A stretch of DNA of 64,000 nucleotides, from positions 620,001 to 684,000 of the forward strand of contig CAWJCN010000003.1 of the NCBI GenBank assembly GCA_963841415.1. Reading direction: 5' to 3'. Below the pieces are notes generated by a model that saw only the letters and a program-made list of their open reading frames with translations, had not been told where the DNA came from and ran no database searches. This document shows, one piece after another, positions 24,410 through 33,467 of this stretch (positions within the stretch are counted from its first letter, which is position 1; every line of letters begins with the position of its first letter). This stretch comes from DASUAS01 sp963841415. GTDB lineage: Bacteria > Actinomycetota > Acidimicrobiia > IMCC26256 > DASPTH01. The position numbers and the translations under genes are program-made.

Positions 24410-25291
24410 GTGAAGTTCATCGCCAACATCTCGATGTGCGACTCGACGTTCTACGTCCCGCTCGCGCGGGCCGCCGAGGAGGCGGGATTCGACACGATCG
24501 CGGTCCCGGACTCGATCGCGTACCCGAAGGAGTCGTCGTCGACGTACCCCTACAACTTCGACGGCACGCGCGAGTTCCTCGAGAACAAGCCGTTCATCGA
24601 GCCCATCGTCGCCATCTCCGCGATGGCCGCGGTCACGAGCACCATCGAGTTCCACACCTTCGTGCTCAAGATGCCGATCCGTCACCCGGTGCTGTACGCC
24701 AAGGAGGCGACGTCGCTCGCGGTGATCAGCGACAACCGGTTCGTGCTCGGCGTCGGCGCCAGCCCCTGGCCGGACGACTACGAGATCGTGCAGCTCCCGT
24801 GGGAAGGCCGCGGTCGTCGCTTCGACGAGTGCATCGAGATCGTGCGTGGTCTCGCGGCGGGCGGGTACTTCGAGTACCACGGCAAGTTCTACGACTTCCC
24901 CGCGATCAAGATGGAGCCGGTGCCCACCGAACCGATCCCCGTGCTCATCGGTGGTCACGCCGACGCGCAGCTGCGCCGGGCGGCTCGTCTGGGCGACGGC
25001 TGGATGAGCGCCGGCAGCACGATCGACGACCTGATCCGGATGATCGATCGCATGCACGACGTCCGGAAGGAGCACGGGCGCGAGCGCGAGCCGTTCGCGA
25101 TCTACGCGACGACTCCCGAATCGTTCACCGTCGACGGCATCAAGCAGCTCGAGGACCTCGGTGTGACCCACACCGCGGGTGGATTCGGGCGCTTCAACCC
25201 CTACGGACTCGAGACCGACCCCGAGTCGCTCCAGGAGAAGATCGACAACCTGACGCGCCACGGCGACGAGGTCATCAACAAGCTGCGCTGA
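24410..25291 (+). CDS. LLM class F420-dependent oxidoreductase
   Basis: A 293-residue luciferase-like TIM-barrel oxidoreductase, in actinobacteria usually F420-dependent. Seen are AAEEAGFDTIAVPDS near residue 20, LGVGASPWPDDYEI near 110, RGRRFDECIEIVRGLAAGG near 130 and PVLIGGHADAQLRRAARLGD near 180. AAGGAG nine bases before GTG 24410 fixes the start. It reduces or oxidises an unknown pathway intermediate and is encoded behind the cyclase. F420 use is inferred from family and organism. Confidence 0.9.
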   Translation: MKFIANISMCDSTFYVPLARAAEEAGFDTIAVPDSIAYPKESSSTYPYNFDGTREFLENKPFIEPIVAISAMAAVTSTIEFHTFVLKMPIRHPVLYAKEATSLAVISDNRFVLGVGASPWPDDYEIVQLPWEGRGRRFDECIEIVRGLAAGGYFEYHGKFYDFPAIKMEPVPTEPIPVLIGGHADAQLRRAARLGDGWMSAGSTIDDLIRMIDRMHDVRKEHGREREPFAIYATTPESFTVDGIKQLEDLGVTHTAGGFGRFNPYGLETDPESLQEKIDNLTRHGDEVINKLR

Positions 25292-25300
25292 GCACGGAGC

Positions 25301-26332
25301 TCAGACGTCTCGGCAGAACTGGGCGATGCTGCCCGCTGTCTCGCGGCTGATGTCCGGGCAGGCGATCGCCATCACCTCTGTCCCGTGGATCGTGCCCATC
25401 ACCTGCCGGCACCGAGCCGGCACACCAGCGCGGAGCAGCAGCCGGTAGAACTCGATGCCCTCGTCACGCAACGGGTCGCACTCGTTGACGCTGATGACCG
25501 TCGGCACGAGCCCCGCCACGTCGTCCTCGGTTGCGAACGACGGCCACGCGAGCGGGTTCCGCGCTTCCAGTGCTTCGATGCCGTATGCCGTTGCGCCGCG
25601 GTTGTTGTGCAGGTCCAGAAAGATGCCGTTGTTCTCGGTCGAGGACGGGAAGCGGTCCTGGGGCCAGTGCCCGGCGATGTAGGGGCAGAGGGCGTACAGG
25701 CCGCGGATGACACCAAGGTCGCCGTCCGCCTTGAGCTTCAGTCCGGTGGCGAGGGTGAGGTTGCCACCGCCGCTCTCGCCCGCGACGACGATGTGCGCGG
25801 GGTCGACCCCGAGCTCGGCCGCGTGCGCGGCGAGCCACTTCACCCCACTGACGCAGTCGTTCAGTCCCGCGGGGAACGGCTCGACCTCGGGTGCGGACGA
25901 GGGGGTCAGGCAGTTGCGGAAGTCGACCATCGCGACCGCGACACCCTGGTTCGCGATGATCCGACCCCACGCCCGGTACATGCCGTCGAAGCACGACATG
26001 GCCTGCATCCCTCCGCCGTGGATGTAGTACACGCAGGAGACGGGCGCCTCCGCCTCCGGTCGGATCAGCTGGATCTTCACGGTGTTCCCGTCGGGTGACG
26101 ACGTGAACTCGAGCGTCGAGACTTCGAGCCCAGCCGACGGTGCGATCGACTCGTCGTCGAGCAGCTCCAGCATGGCGGTCGCCTCCTTGGCCGCGGCCAG
26201 AGCCTCCGGCGTGTTCACCTCAGCGAGCAACTGCTCGCGGTCGGCGACGGACGCCTGCGGGATCACTGGGATCACCGACGCGATCGCCTTGACGCGCGGA
26301 TCGATGCGCGGATCGTCGTCGAGCTTTTTCAT
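25301..26332 (-). CDS. Alpha/beta hydrolase (HSL-like esterase)
   Basis: A 343-residue esterase. The oxyanion motif is YYIHGGGMQAM near residue 104, the nucleophile elbow VVAGESGGGNLTL near 184, the Asp in NECDPLRDEG near 290 and the His in MGTIHGTEVM near 316, as in HSL-type hydrolases with an N-terminal cap. AGGGGAA precedes the ATG. It converges on the F420 oxidoreductase gene with a nine-base gap, and is unrelated in orientation to the upstream operon. Confidence 0.88.
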   Translation of the reverse strand: MKKLDDDPRIDPRVKAIASVIPVIPQASVADREQLLAEVNTPEALAAAKEATAMLELLDDESIAPSAGLEVSTLEFTSSPDGNTVKIQLIRPEAEAPVSCVYYIHGGGMQAMSCFDGMYRAWGRIIANQGVAVAMVDFRNCLTPSSAPEVEPFPAGLNDCVSGVKWLAAHAAELGVDPAHIVVAGESGGGNLTLATGLKLKADGDLGVIRGLYALCPYIAGHWPQDRFPSSTENNGIFLDLHNNRGATAYGIEALEARNPLAWPSFATEDDVAGLVPTVISVNECDPLRDEGIEFYRLLLRAGVPARCRQVMGTIHGTEVMAIACPDISRETAGSIAQFCRDV

Positions 26333-26398
26333 GCGGTTCCCCTGTGTCGCGGCGCCGGTCCATCGCTGGCAAACGAGCCCGCGCAGTCTGGCACACGT

Positions 26399-27802
26399 TC
26401 AGTGGCCGACGAGGCGGGCCTTCGTGCTCACCGGCACGAGGCAGATGGTGTCGACCGGCGGGGCGGGGAGCTTGCACGGGTAGGAGGCTGCGCTCTCGAA
26501 CGCGGTGGTCGGCGTGGTCTTGCCGTCGATGAAGACGATCACCGGCGCACCACCGATGCCCCCGATCGGGTCGGCGGGGAGCTTGCGAAGCGCGTTCACG
26601 AACGACTGCTGGGTGAGCTTCGGGCCGGCCTCGTACATCGCACGTGCGACCATCCGCATGTTGGTGCACGACAGGCCGACCATGCCCCACTTCGTGTAGC
26701 CCTCGGTGTCGGGCTCGTAGCGCGCGCCCGTCTTCGTGTTCTTGGCGTACACGTCGTTGCACATCGTGCCGATCGGCGGTGGTGAGAAGCCGGGAAGGCG
26801 CCAGTCGCCCGCGACTGTCGCCGACACCAGGGTGGCGCCGTTGTAGTACTTCGCCAGATCCGCGCCGCCGACTTGGAGCACCTTGCTCTGCACGAGGTCC
26901 GTGCCGAGCGCGTTGTACGACGTCTCGTAGATCTTCGCCTTCATGCCCGCTCGCTGCATCTCGTTGATGTAGACGGGCAGCGTGGTCGCGGTGAGCACCG
27001 GCAGCACCACGTCGGGCTTCGTCGCGGCCACCTTCATCGCCGACTGTGGAATGGGTTGGGTGCACAGGATGCTTCCCTGGCAGGGAAGGACGTCATAGGT
27101 GACGACCTTCACGCCGGCCTTCTTCAGCGGTGCCACCAACGCCTTCTGCACGACGTCGACCTGGTCGGGCAGGTCGGTCGAGACGATCGCGACCTTCTTG
27201 CCCTTCAGCGCGCCGCTCGCGATCAGGTCGCCGGCGAGCAGGCGCACCTGGCCGTCGGCCGACGGTCCGTAGGACGCGAGGCGGCCGTTCGTGGCGCGGT
27301 ACTGCGCGTCGGTGGCACCACCGACGTAGACGAGCGGCGTCTTGTGGTCACCGGCCACGCAGAACGGGCCGGTACCGGTGAACGTGTTGGCGTTGACGAC
27401 GACGAACGCCTTGTCGTCCTCGGTGGCGGCGATGCACGCGGCATCGCGGCTCGCCGGGTTGGTGGGGTCGTACTCCTCGTTCGTCAGCTCGACCTTGCGG
27501 CCGCGGATCCCGCCGCACACGTTGATCTGATCGGTGAACACCTGGAACATGTCGTTCACGTCGCCCACCGGCAGCGAGTAGCCGAGCGCCTCGTACTTCT
27601 CGAGCTGCGACCGGATCTGCACCACCTTGATCGGGTCCTTGGTGGCGGGCGGCCCGGTCTTGGTGCAGAAGGTGTCCTTCGGCGCGAACGGGTTGGTCGA
27701 CGCGGCCGTCGAATCGGCCGCGCCGGCACCTCCCGGCACCGCGACGACGAGCGTGGCGACGGCGACGCACGCGACCACCAGAACCTTGGCCCCCCGGTTC
27801 AC
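26399..27802 (-). CDS. ABC-type solute-binding protein (branched-chain amino acid/amide family)
   Basis: A 467-residue exported periplasmic-binding-protein-fold protein (Peripla_BP_6 type). Residues 1-28 are a signal peptide, KVLVVACVAVATLVVAVPGG, with cleavage near GAGAA. The mature domain shows the Leu/Ile/Val-binding pattern: VNDMFQVFTDQINVCGGIRG, LTNEEYDPTNPASRDAACIA and KGKKVAIVSTDLPDQ. No ABC permease or ATPase is nearby, so it is an orphan receptor here. It starts with GTG at 27802, seven bases after TAGCGT and without a usable ribosome binding site. The ligand may be the substrate of the region, which is speculative. Confidence 0.88.
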   Translation of the reverse strand: MNRGAKVLVVACVAVATLVVAVPGGAGAADSTAASTNPFAPKDTFCTKTGPPATKDPIKVVQIRSQLEKYEALGYSLPVGDVNDMFQVFTDQINVCGGIRGRKVELTNEEYDPTNPASRDAACIAATEDDKAFVVVNANTFTGTGPFCVAGDHKTPLVYVGGATDAQYRATNGRLASYGPSADGQVRLLAGDLIASGALKGKKVAIVSTDLPDQVDVVQKALVAPLKKAGVKVVTYDVLPCQGSILCTQPIPQSAMKVAATKPDVVLPVLTATTLPVYINEMQRAGMKAKIYETSYNALGTDLVQSKVLQVGGADLAKYYNGATLVSATVAGDWRLPGFSPPPIGTMCNDVYAKNTKTGARYEPDTEGYTKWGMVGLSCTNMRMVARAMYEAGPKLTQQSFVNALRKLPADPIGGIGGAPVIVFIDGKTTPTTAFESAASYPCKLPAPPVDTICLVPVSTKARLVGH

Positions 27803-27809
27803 GGGAGGA

Positions 27810-27815
27810 ACGCTA
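27810..27815 (-). promoter_or_regulatory. -10 box TAGCGT, leaderless promoter of solute-binding protein
   Basis: TAGCGT (minus strand), seven bases, then GTG at 27802. This matches the recurrent TAGCGT-N7-RTG pattern. Confidence 0.5.
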
Positions 27816-27829
27816 GATCTTCGCGGCGG

Positions 27830-28676
27830 TCAGTCGTCGTCGCGCGGTTCGGCGGTGCGGTAGTCGCCGAACGGGGTGTCGCGCTCGGTCAATGCGCTGC
27901 GCAACCCCGACGACTGGATGCCGGAGACGAACTTCTTCATCGACTCGGTGTGGGTGGCCAGCGCGCTGAGCTCGGTGCCCGCTCGGATCGACGAGCGCAG
28001 CCCCATGACCTCCATGGCGCGGTGCACGGTGCGCTTGTTGATCTGGACGAGGTCGGTGGGGATCTGCGCGATGCGTGACGCGATGGCGAGCACGTTCTCC
28101 TCGAGCTCGGCCTCGGGATACGCGCGGTTGGCCCACCCGAGCTGCGCGGCTTCGACGCCGGAGAACGAGTCACCGGTGAGCATCGATTCCATCCCGCCCC
28201 GCATCCCGAACAGCCACGCGTGGTACTGCATGTCGGGCGTCCCGAAACGCACCGCGGGGTAGCCGATCTTGGCGTCCTCGGCGACGTACACGAGGTCGCA
28301 GCCGGTGGCGAGCTCGCTCCCACCCGCGAGGCAGTAGCTGTGCACCTGGGCGATCACCGGCTTGGCGAGATCCCAGATGCTCATCCAGCCGTTGGTGACC
28401 CCGCGCATGTACGAGCCCTCGCCCTCCGCGTTGTAGTCGAGCGGCTCGCCTTGCGACGCGGGATCGCCCGACAGGTCGTACCCGGCCGAGAAGCACTTGC
28501 CGGCGCCGCGGATGACGGTGACGTGCACCTCGGGATCGCGGTCGAGCTCGCGGGTCGCGGTGAGGATCTCGCGCCGCAAGGTCGCGTTCGAGCGCGTTGC
28601 GCTTCTCCGGCCGGTTGAGGGTGATGCGCCGGACGGCGGGCGCAGGGTCGTCGATCAGGATGAGCGAGTAGTCCAT
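27830..28676 (-). pseudogene. Enoyl-CoA hydratase/isomerase with one frameshift
   Basis: A complete crotonase-fold enzyme of about 281 residues if one frameshift near 28580 is corrected. The N-terminal frame (from ATG 28676) has MDYSLILIDDPAPAVRRITL and NRPEKRNALERDL. The main frame continues RREILTATRELDRDPEVHV, KCFSAGYDLSGDP and the oxyanion helix CLAGGSELATGCDLVY. An extra T in GACCTTGCGG (instead of GACCTGCGG) explains the shift. The truncated frame alone would have to begin at TTG 28579 and would lack the CoA-binding first strand. It lies just upstream of the solute-binding protein gene on the same strand. Confidence 0.8.
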
Positions 28677-28683
28677 GCGCCGG

Positions 28684-28689
28684 AACGTA
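28684..28689 (-). promoter_or_regulatory. -10 box TACGTT before enoyl-CoA hydratase
   Basis: TACGTT (minus strand) lies seven bases before the ATG at 28676, with no Shine-Dalgarno. Confidence 0.4.
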
Positions 28690-28834
28690 GGCCACGTCCC
28701 GGCCCCGACGCCACTGCACTCGATCCCATCCCCGCGCCGACTTCGAGCGCTTGGCGATGCCGTACCAGGCACTCTGTGTGGGCGAGAACACGCGCGATGA
28801 GCCGGACGCCGCGACTTGCCTGGACGGTGACGCG

Positions 28835-29155
28835 ATGAGGAAGCCGGCCTTCGACCCGTACAGCGACCCAGAGTTCGTGCGCAAGAATCAGCACGCGCGC
28901 ATCGTGGTCTTCTCCACTGCTTGCATCCTCGTTTCCCTGCTTGTGATCGGAACCTTCGGCCTCCTCCTCCTCCTCCTCCTCCTCCCTCATCATCATCATC
29001 ATCATCATCAGCCTTCGGCCATGAAGCGTGCTGTCGCGGCTGTGCTGAGCCGCTGCGCTGCACCGGTGTCATTGCTGCCGCACTGCGTGCGCGCGGGGAA
29101 CGGACTGATCCTCACCGAGCACCGCGCCGGGCAAGCTGCGTGCGGCGACTGTTGA
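28835..29155 (+). CDS. Small membrane protein with poly-Leu and poly-His tracts
   Basis: A 106-residue hypothetical protein. Residues 1-24, MRKPAFDPYSDPEFVRKNQH, are polar. Residues 28-50 form one membrane span that runs into a leucine run encoded by (CTC)8, followed at once by seven histidines encoded by a CAT-type repeat. The last 45 residues are Cys- and Ala-rich with no known motif. Function is unknown; the His run could bind metal. The ATG at 28835 is chosen on residue content; there is no good ribosome binding site, and a TTG at 28751 is possible. The other strand would read poly-Met/poly-Glu and is less plausible. Confidence 0.45.
   Translation: MRKPAFDPYSDPEFVRKNQHARIVVFSTACILVSLLVIGTFGLLLLLLLLPHHHHHHHQPSAMKRAVAAVLSRCAAPVSLLPHCVRAGNGLILTEHRAGQAACGDC
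28953..29020. repeat. Trinucleotide microsatellites flanked by 9-bp direct repeats
   Basis: Eight CTC units (28961-28984) and eight TCA units (28987-29010) lie between two copies of CCTTCGGCC (28953-28961 and 29012-29020). All length changes keep the reading frame. Slippage could vary the Leu and His runs. Confidence 0.85.
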
Positions 29156-29213
29156 ACTGCCGTCGCCGTGAGGACAACACTTGGGCCGGGAGGACGACCA
29201 TCGAGGAGGCGTC

Positions 29214-29501
29214 ATGTACGCAATGTTCACGGAAGTCAACGCAGACGAGTCCATGACCGATCAGGCCCGCGAGCAGTTGCAGAACTTCGCTGCGCCGAGG
29301 GCGCGCGAGTGGGGTGCCAAGGGCGGCTACTGGCTCGCCCCGATCGGCGGCCGGGGCGTCTCAGTCATCGTGTTCGAGACCGAAGAAGAGGCGCGCAAGG
29401 TCGCCGCCAACTTCGAGATCGGTAAGCCCCCCATGCCGAATGCTCCGGCGGGCGTCACGGTGAGGACTGTCGAAGTACGCGAGGTGCTCGCGATCGTCTG
29501 A
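29214..29501 (+). CDS. Small alpha/beta-barrel protein, antibiotic-monooxygenase-like
   Basis: A 95-residue protein with the ferredoxin-like pattern of ABM/dimeric alpha-beta barrel proteins: MYAMFTEVNADESMTDQARE, a helix, then GYWLAPIGGRGVSVIVFETE and a C-terminal strand VRTVEVREVLAIV. Such proteins can be quinone-forming monooxygenases or only structural homologues; no catalytic residues can be assigned. GAGGAGGCGTC before the ATG is a strong ribosome binding site. A similar ribosome-site sequence, GTCGAGGAGGCGT, recurs just after the gene at about 29503. Confidence 0.65.
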   Translation: MYAMFTEVNADESMTDQAREQLQNFAAPRAREWGAKGGYWLAPIGGRGVSVIVFETEEEARKVAANFEIGKPPMPNAPAGVTVRTVEVREVLAIV

Positions 29502-29572
29502 CCGTCGAGGAGGCGTTCATCCGTCGCTCCGCAGTCAACGTAAGCGCGCCAGAGCTGATGCCTCACTGTCGT

Positions 29573-29806
29573 TCAATGACGGCGAGGCTCCTGGTGGTAG
29601 TACACGGTCACGGTGAGATCATCCTCGCCGTCCGTCACCCGGCTCTGGAATGTCACGTCCTCGACCTGGATGTCTCCAAGCCGGTCGATCGTGTCCGCGA
29701 CACGCCGTAGGAGCGCGGCAACGTCGCCTTGGCCAGAACCATCCGGGTTCGACTGAGAGAAGTGCAGAACCGTCCAGGTCGACGGGTCATTCGGGTCGCG
29801 ATCCAT
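29573..29806 (-). CDS. Hypothetical protein, 77 residues
   Basis: A small acidic protein, MDRDPNDPSTWTVLHFSQSN at the start, with a helix DVAALLRRVADTIDRLGDI and a C-terminal two-strand pattern VEDVTFQSRVTDGEDDLTV ending YYHQEPRRH. The alternating pattern and ionic composition look like a real protein. I do not recognise the family. It lies on the opposite strand to the two small barrel proteins. Confidence 0.5.
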   Translation of the reverse strand: MDRDPNDPSTWTVLHFSQSNPDGSGQGDVAALLRRVADTIDRLGDIQVEDVTFQSRVTDGEDDLTVTVYYHQEPRRH

Positions 29807-29952
29807 AACGTGAGTCTCCCCGAGGATCGCGCCCGAACTGATGCCTGCTCGGCGCTCCGGTCTACAACGTCGGTCGTTGCGATCTCTTGCTCGTGTGACG
29901 TGCTCCGCGTATGGTCCGGCACCGGGCGGGCTACCGAGAATGGGAGCGGCTG

Positions 29953-30225
29953 ATGGCGGTCATGGTGACGTTCACGCTCAAGACCGATTCGAAGACCTAC
30001 CGGTCCATGCATCCGCAGATGCTTCCGGCCGCGATCTCAGCGGGCATGCTCTTTCACTCCGCCTACGAGGTCGGCGACGAGGTTGCGATCGTCGACTTCT
30101 GGCCGAGCGGCGAGGCTTGGAGCACATTCGCAGACGGTCCTCTGGCCGAAGGGATGAAGGGGGCGGGGATCGAGCCGCCCGACGACCTCAAGGTCACTCC
30201 CGTGCTTGACGCAGACAGTCGCTGA
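29953..30225 (+). CDS. Small conserved-type hypothetical, dimeric barrel-like
   Basis: A 90-residue protein starting MAVMVTFTLKTDSKTYRSMH, with SAGMLFHSAYEVGDEVAIVDFW and a short C-terminal helix and strand. The pattern resembles ABM or stress-responsive dimeric barrel proteins. Function unknown. The ATG at 29953 follows GGGAG; an upstream in-frame start at 29911 lacks such a site. It is similar in size to the gene at 29214, and both precede a Dyp-type peroxidase. Confidence 0.55.
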   Translation: MAVMVTFTLKTDSKTYRSMHPQMLPAAISAGMLFHSAYEVGDEVAIVDFWPSGEAWSTFADGPLAEGMKGAGIEPPDDLKVTPVLDADSR

Positions 30226-30324
30226 CGATCCCCGGGGGTCAATCCGTGGTCGGGCCATAGCTGGCCCTCGGCGTGCGACGCAGCGGGCATATGCGTGCAT
30301 CCACGTTGGATCCGGGGAGGTGTT

Positions 30325-30507
30325 GTGGGCGCTGTAAGTCCACACGAAATCGACGAGTTGTACGCGATTGCCTTCCGGCAGCGTGACGCCGATGCCGTCG
30401 CAGAGCTCTACGAGGAATCAGCGGTCTATGCGATGGCGTGCAGGGCTCGGACGGGAGGTGATGATGGGAACGGGATTTGTCGTGGAGGTCTGAGACGGAC
30501 ACACTGA
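30325..30507 (+). pseudogene. SnoaL-like (NTF2 fold) N-terminal remnant
   Basis: GTG at 30325, with GGGGAGG before it, opens a frame reading MGAVSPHEIDELYAIAFRQR and DADAVAELYEESAVYA, the first helix and turn of SnoaL-like domains. After about 38 residues the sequence becomes Arg/Gly-rich and stops. The usual 120-140 residues are missing. An internal deletion is likely. Confidence 0.4.
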
Positions 30508-30544
30508 ACGGTGCGCAGGAGAACCGCTCGAGAAGGGTTACGTG

Positions 30545-31470
30545 ATGCCGAGTCCGCAGCATGCGATCTTGACGAACCTGACGAAGTACCAGTGGTACAC
30601 GCACCTCAGCCGTACGGATGGCGCCAATCTCGGAGTGATCAGGGAGGCCATGCGAGACGTACGCGCCGCGGGCGCTCAGGTGGGCGTGACAACCCCGGTG
30701 AACGTGTGCTTGCTCTTCGGTCCGACGCTTCTCGCGGACATGACCGAGGAAGTTCCCGACGACTTCCAGCCATACCCGGGCTACGAATCGTCCGACGGCA
30801 AAGTCGCGAAGGCGACACAGGAGGAGCTCCTCCTCTGGATCCATTCGGACGAGAAGGACCTCTGCTGGGAGGCTCAGTACCGCTTCCGCACGGCTGTCGC
30901 CGGGCACATGGAAGTTGCCCGAGAAACGCCGACGTTCATCTATCGAAACAGTCTCGACCTGACCGGATTCATCGACGGAACCGGTAACCCGGAGCCAGAC
31001 GACCAGTACGACCGAGCGATCGTCCCCGACGGTGAGTCCGGTGCGGGCGGATCGTTCTGCATCGCACAACGGTGGGTGCATGATCTGAGTTACTTCAACA
31101 GCCTCTCGCTCGAGGACCAGGAGAACCTGTTCGGACGCACGAAGTCCGATTCCAGCCGACTTGAGGTGCAGGTGCCGACCTCGCACCTCAGCCACGTCGA
31201 GCTTCGCGAGGGGGCGCGACCGCAGACGCGAGCAAGCCAAAGCGAGGAGAAATGGTCCGTCGCTCGACGCCGTACGCGTTCCACGACGGCACGATCGGCC
31301 TCTATTTCATGGGCTTCTGCCGCGATCAGGCACCCCTCCGGGAGCGGATGGAAGCGATCTACGGGATGAATGGCCGGGCCAGGGACGCGCTCACCGACTA
31401 CTCGACACCCGCATCCGGGTCCTTCTACTTCGCGCCATCGGTGGAAGTCCTCGACGCCGCGATCTCATGA
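30545..31470 (+). pseudogene. Dyp-type haem peroxidase with one frameshift
   Basis: A Dyp-type peroxidase of about 307 residues when one frameshift near 31220 is corrected. The first frame has LTGFIDGTGNPEPDD near residue 140 (the GxxDG motif), RWVHDLSYFNSLS near 176 and SHLSHVELREGA with the likely proximal haem His near 220. The second frame continues MVRRSTPYAFHDGTIGLYFM and GSFYFAPSVEVLDAAIS to the stop. An extra CG in GGGGGCGCGACC would explain the shift. AAGGG precedes the ATG. No signal peptide or encapsulin partner is seen. Family certain, activity doubtful. Confidence 0.8.
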
Positions 31471-31691
31471 GCAAGCCCGCGGTCACGGCGGTCAGCCGGA
31501 TCCTGTCGAAACAGTCCCCCGTCACCAAAGTGCCAAGACGAGAGCACCCCTGCGTGCCATAACTGATGTGCGGGCCTGTGGACAGGGCCCGCGGGACCGC
31601 CCCTGGTTCCCGGCCGCGCCCGCACTGCCGAGCACGCGCGGCCGAGCCGATCACGGGAGCGGACGGCTCCGATCGATCCGACCGCGACGGT

Positions 31692-33413
31692 TCAACGGGC
31701 GGTGACGGTGTCGGTGTCGCGCCCGGAGCGCAGCACGACGCCGGGAGTCGCTCCGGTCGCCACGCCGTCCTCCACCACCGCGACCCCGCCGACCAGGACC
31801 CGCCTGATGCCCTGCGAGCCCGCGGTGAGACGGGCCGAGTCGCCGGGCAGGTCGGTCACGAGCGTGGCGTCGTCGGAACCGACGGTGGCCGGGTCGAAGA
31901 GCACGAGGTCGGCGACCGCGCCCTCGCGCAGCACGCCACGGTCGCGGAGTCCGAAGAGCTGCGCGGGCGCGCTGGTGATGAGTTGCACCGCCCGCTCCAG
32001 TGACACCAGCTGACGGCCGCGCAGGCAGTCGGCGAGGAAGCGCGTGGTGTAGGGGGCGCCGCACATGCGGTCGAGGTGGGCGCCGGCGTCGGAGCCACCG
32101 ATCATCGCCCGCGGGTCGTTCCACACCTCGCGGCGCAGATCCCACGAGCTGCCGTCGTCGTCTTGCGGGATGGGCCACAACACGGTGCGCAGCTCGTCGG
32201 CGATGACGATGTCGAGCAGGGTGCCGAAGTTCGACTGGTCGCGCTCCTTGGCGATCTCGCGCACGACGCGGCCGCGCAGTTCCTGGTTCTCGGGCGCGTA
32301 CACGTCGCCCAGGCGGTAGTCGCCGAAGTCGGCGAGGCGCCGGAACACGCCGGCGTCGGGTGACTGCGACCACTCGAGCATCTTCAACCGGATGTTCGGA
32401 TCGCGGAGACGCTCGATGCGCTCGGGAACCGGCGCGCTGAGCACGTCGCTCCAGCCGGGGATGAGCCAGATCCCGCAGAAGTTGAGGAAGCTCATGTTCA
32501 TCGGGACCTGCACCGGCATGGTGAGCGCGACGAGACGACCACCCACTTCCTGCGCGCGGTCGCCGGCCGACAGCTGGCGCGGGATCCGCTCCGGCTCGCG
32601 CGCGTCGACGGTGAGCACGTTCCAGTTGAGCGGACGGTTCGCCGCCGCGCTCACCTGCGAGAGCAGCTCGATCTCGTCGTCGGAGAACTGGTCGAGGCAG
32701 CCCTGCACGATGCCTTCGAGCGTGGTGCCGGCATGCTGGCCGGTCTCCTCGCTCATCGCGACGAGCTCCTCGGGGGTCGCCCAGCGGCTCGCAACCGGCT
32801 GCCCGTCGCCGTCGCTGTGCGACGACGACTGCGTGAACGAGAAGCCCAGCGCGCCGTCGTCGAGTGATCGACCCAGCTCGGCCCGCATCTCGGCGACCTG
32901 CTCGGGCGTCGCGGCGCCACCGATGGCGTCGGGGCCCATCACGTAGCGGCGGATGGCGCAGTGACCGGCGAGGAACCCGGCGTTCACCGCGATCGAGCCC
33001 TCGAACTTGTCGAGGAACTCGCCGAAGGTCTCCCACTTCCAGTCGACGCCTTGCTCGAGGGCGGGCAGCGGCATGCCCTCGACCCGGGCCATCATCCGGC
33101 GCAGGTAGTCGGCGTCGCCGTCGTGCAGCGGCGCGAGCGAGAAGCCGCAGTTGCCACCGATGACGGTGGTGACGCCGTGCACGCTCGACGGGCTCGCGCT
33201 CGGGTCCCAGAGCAGCTGCGCGTCGTAGTGCGTGTGCGGGTCGACGAATCCCGGCGCGAGCACCAGGCCGTCGCCGTCGGTGACGACGGTGGCGGCGTCG
33301 TCGACGGTGCCGACGGCGACCACCTGCCCGTCGGCGATGCCCACGTCGGCGATCACGCCCGGAGCCCCGGTGCCGTCGATCACGGTCGCGCCCTTGATGA
33401 TCTCGTCGAGCAC
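31692..33413 (-). CDS. Amidohydrolase family 3 (N-acyl-D-amino-acid deacylase-like)
   Basis: A 573-residue metal-dependent hydrolase of the Amidohydro_3/D-aminoacylase type. Seen are IIKGATVIDGTG at the N-terminus, the metal motif FVDPHTHYDAQL near residue 57, GGNCGFSLAPL near 86 with the bridging Cys, and GGSDAGAHLDRM near 452 with the catalytic Asp. Its product might be a deacylated amine or a ring-opened amide. The start is GTG 33413 after a GGGGGA site. It is transcribed divergently from the aldehyde dehydrogenase operon across an operator, suggesting shared control. Confidence 0.9.
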   Translation of the reverse strand: MLDEIIKGATVIDGTGAPGVIADVGIADGQVVAVGTVDDAATVVTDGDGLVLAPGFVDPHTHYDAQLLWDPSASPSSVHGVTTVIGGNCGFSLAPLHDGDADYLRRMMARVEGMPLPALEQGVDWKWETFGEFLDKFEGSIAVNAGFLAGHCAIRRYVMGPDAIGGAATPEQVAEMRAELGRSLDDGALGFSFTQSSSHSDGDGQPVASRWATPEELVAMSEETGQHAGTTLEGIVQGCLDQFSDDEIELLSQVSAAANRPLNWNVLTVDAREPERIPRQLSAGDRAQEVGGRLVALTMPVQVPMNMSFLNFCGIWLIPGWSDVLSAPVPERIERLRDPNIRLKMLEWSQSPDAGVFRRLADFGDYRLGDVYAPENQELRGRVVREIAKERDQSNFGTLLDIVIADELRTVLWPIPQDDDGSSWDLRREVWNDPRAMIGGSDAGAHLDRMCGAPYTTRFLADCLRGRQLVSLERAVQLITSAPAQLFGLRDRGVLREGAVADLVLFDPATVGSDDATLVTDLPGDSARLTAGSQGIRRVLVGGVAVVEDGVATGATPGVVLRSGRDTDTVTAR

Positions 33414-33467
33414 TGGGTCCCCCGATCTGCAGCTGCGTCGGCTGGCGGCGACAGTTTGGCGAAGAAG

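Noticed and set aside
25385..26098. Long plus-strand frame opposite the hydrolase at 25301-26332
   Set aside because: Antisense shadow; the minus-strand frame has all hydrolase motifs.
28655..29008. Minus-strand frame with poly-Met and poly-Glu
   Set aside because: Low-complexity translation of the microsatellite; no start signal or protein-like pattern beyond it.
28953..29020. Possible CRISPR-like or phase-variable array
   Set aside because: The units are three bases, without spacers, and unit changes cannot switch the frame; treated as microsatellites.
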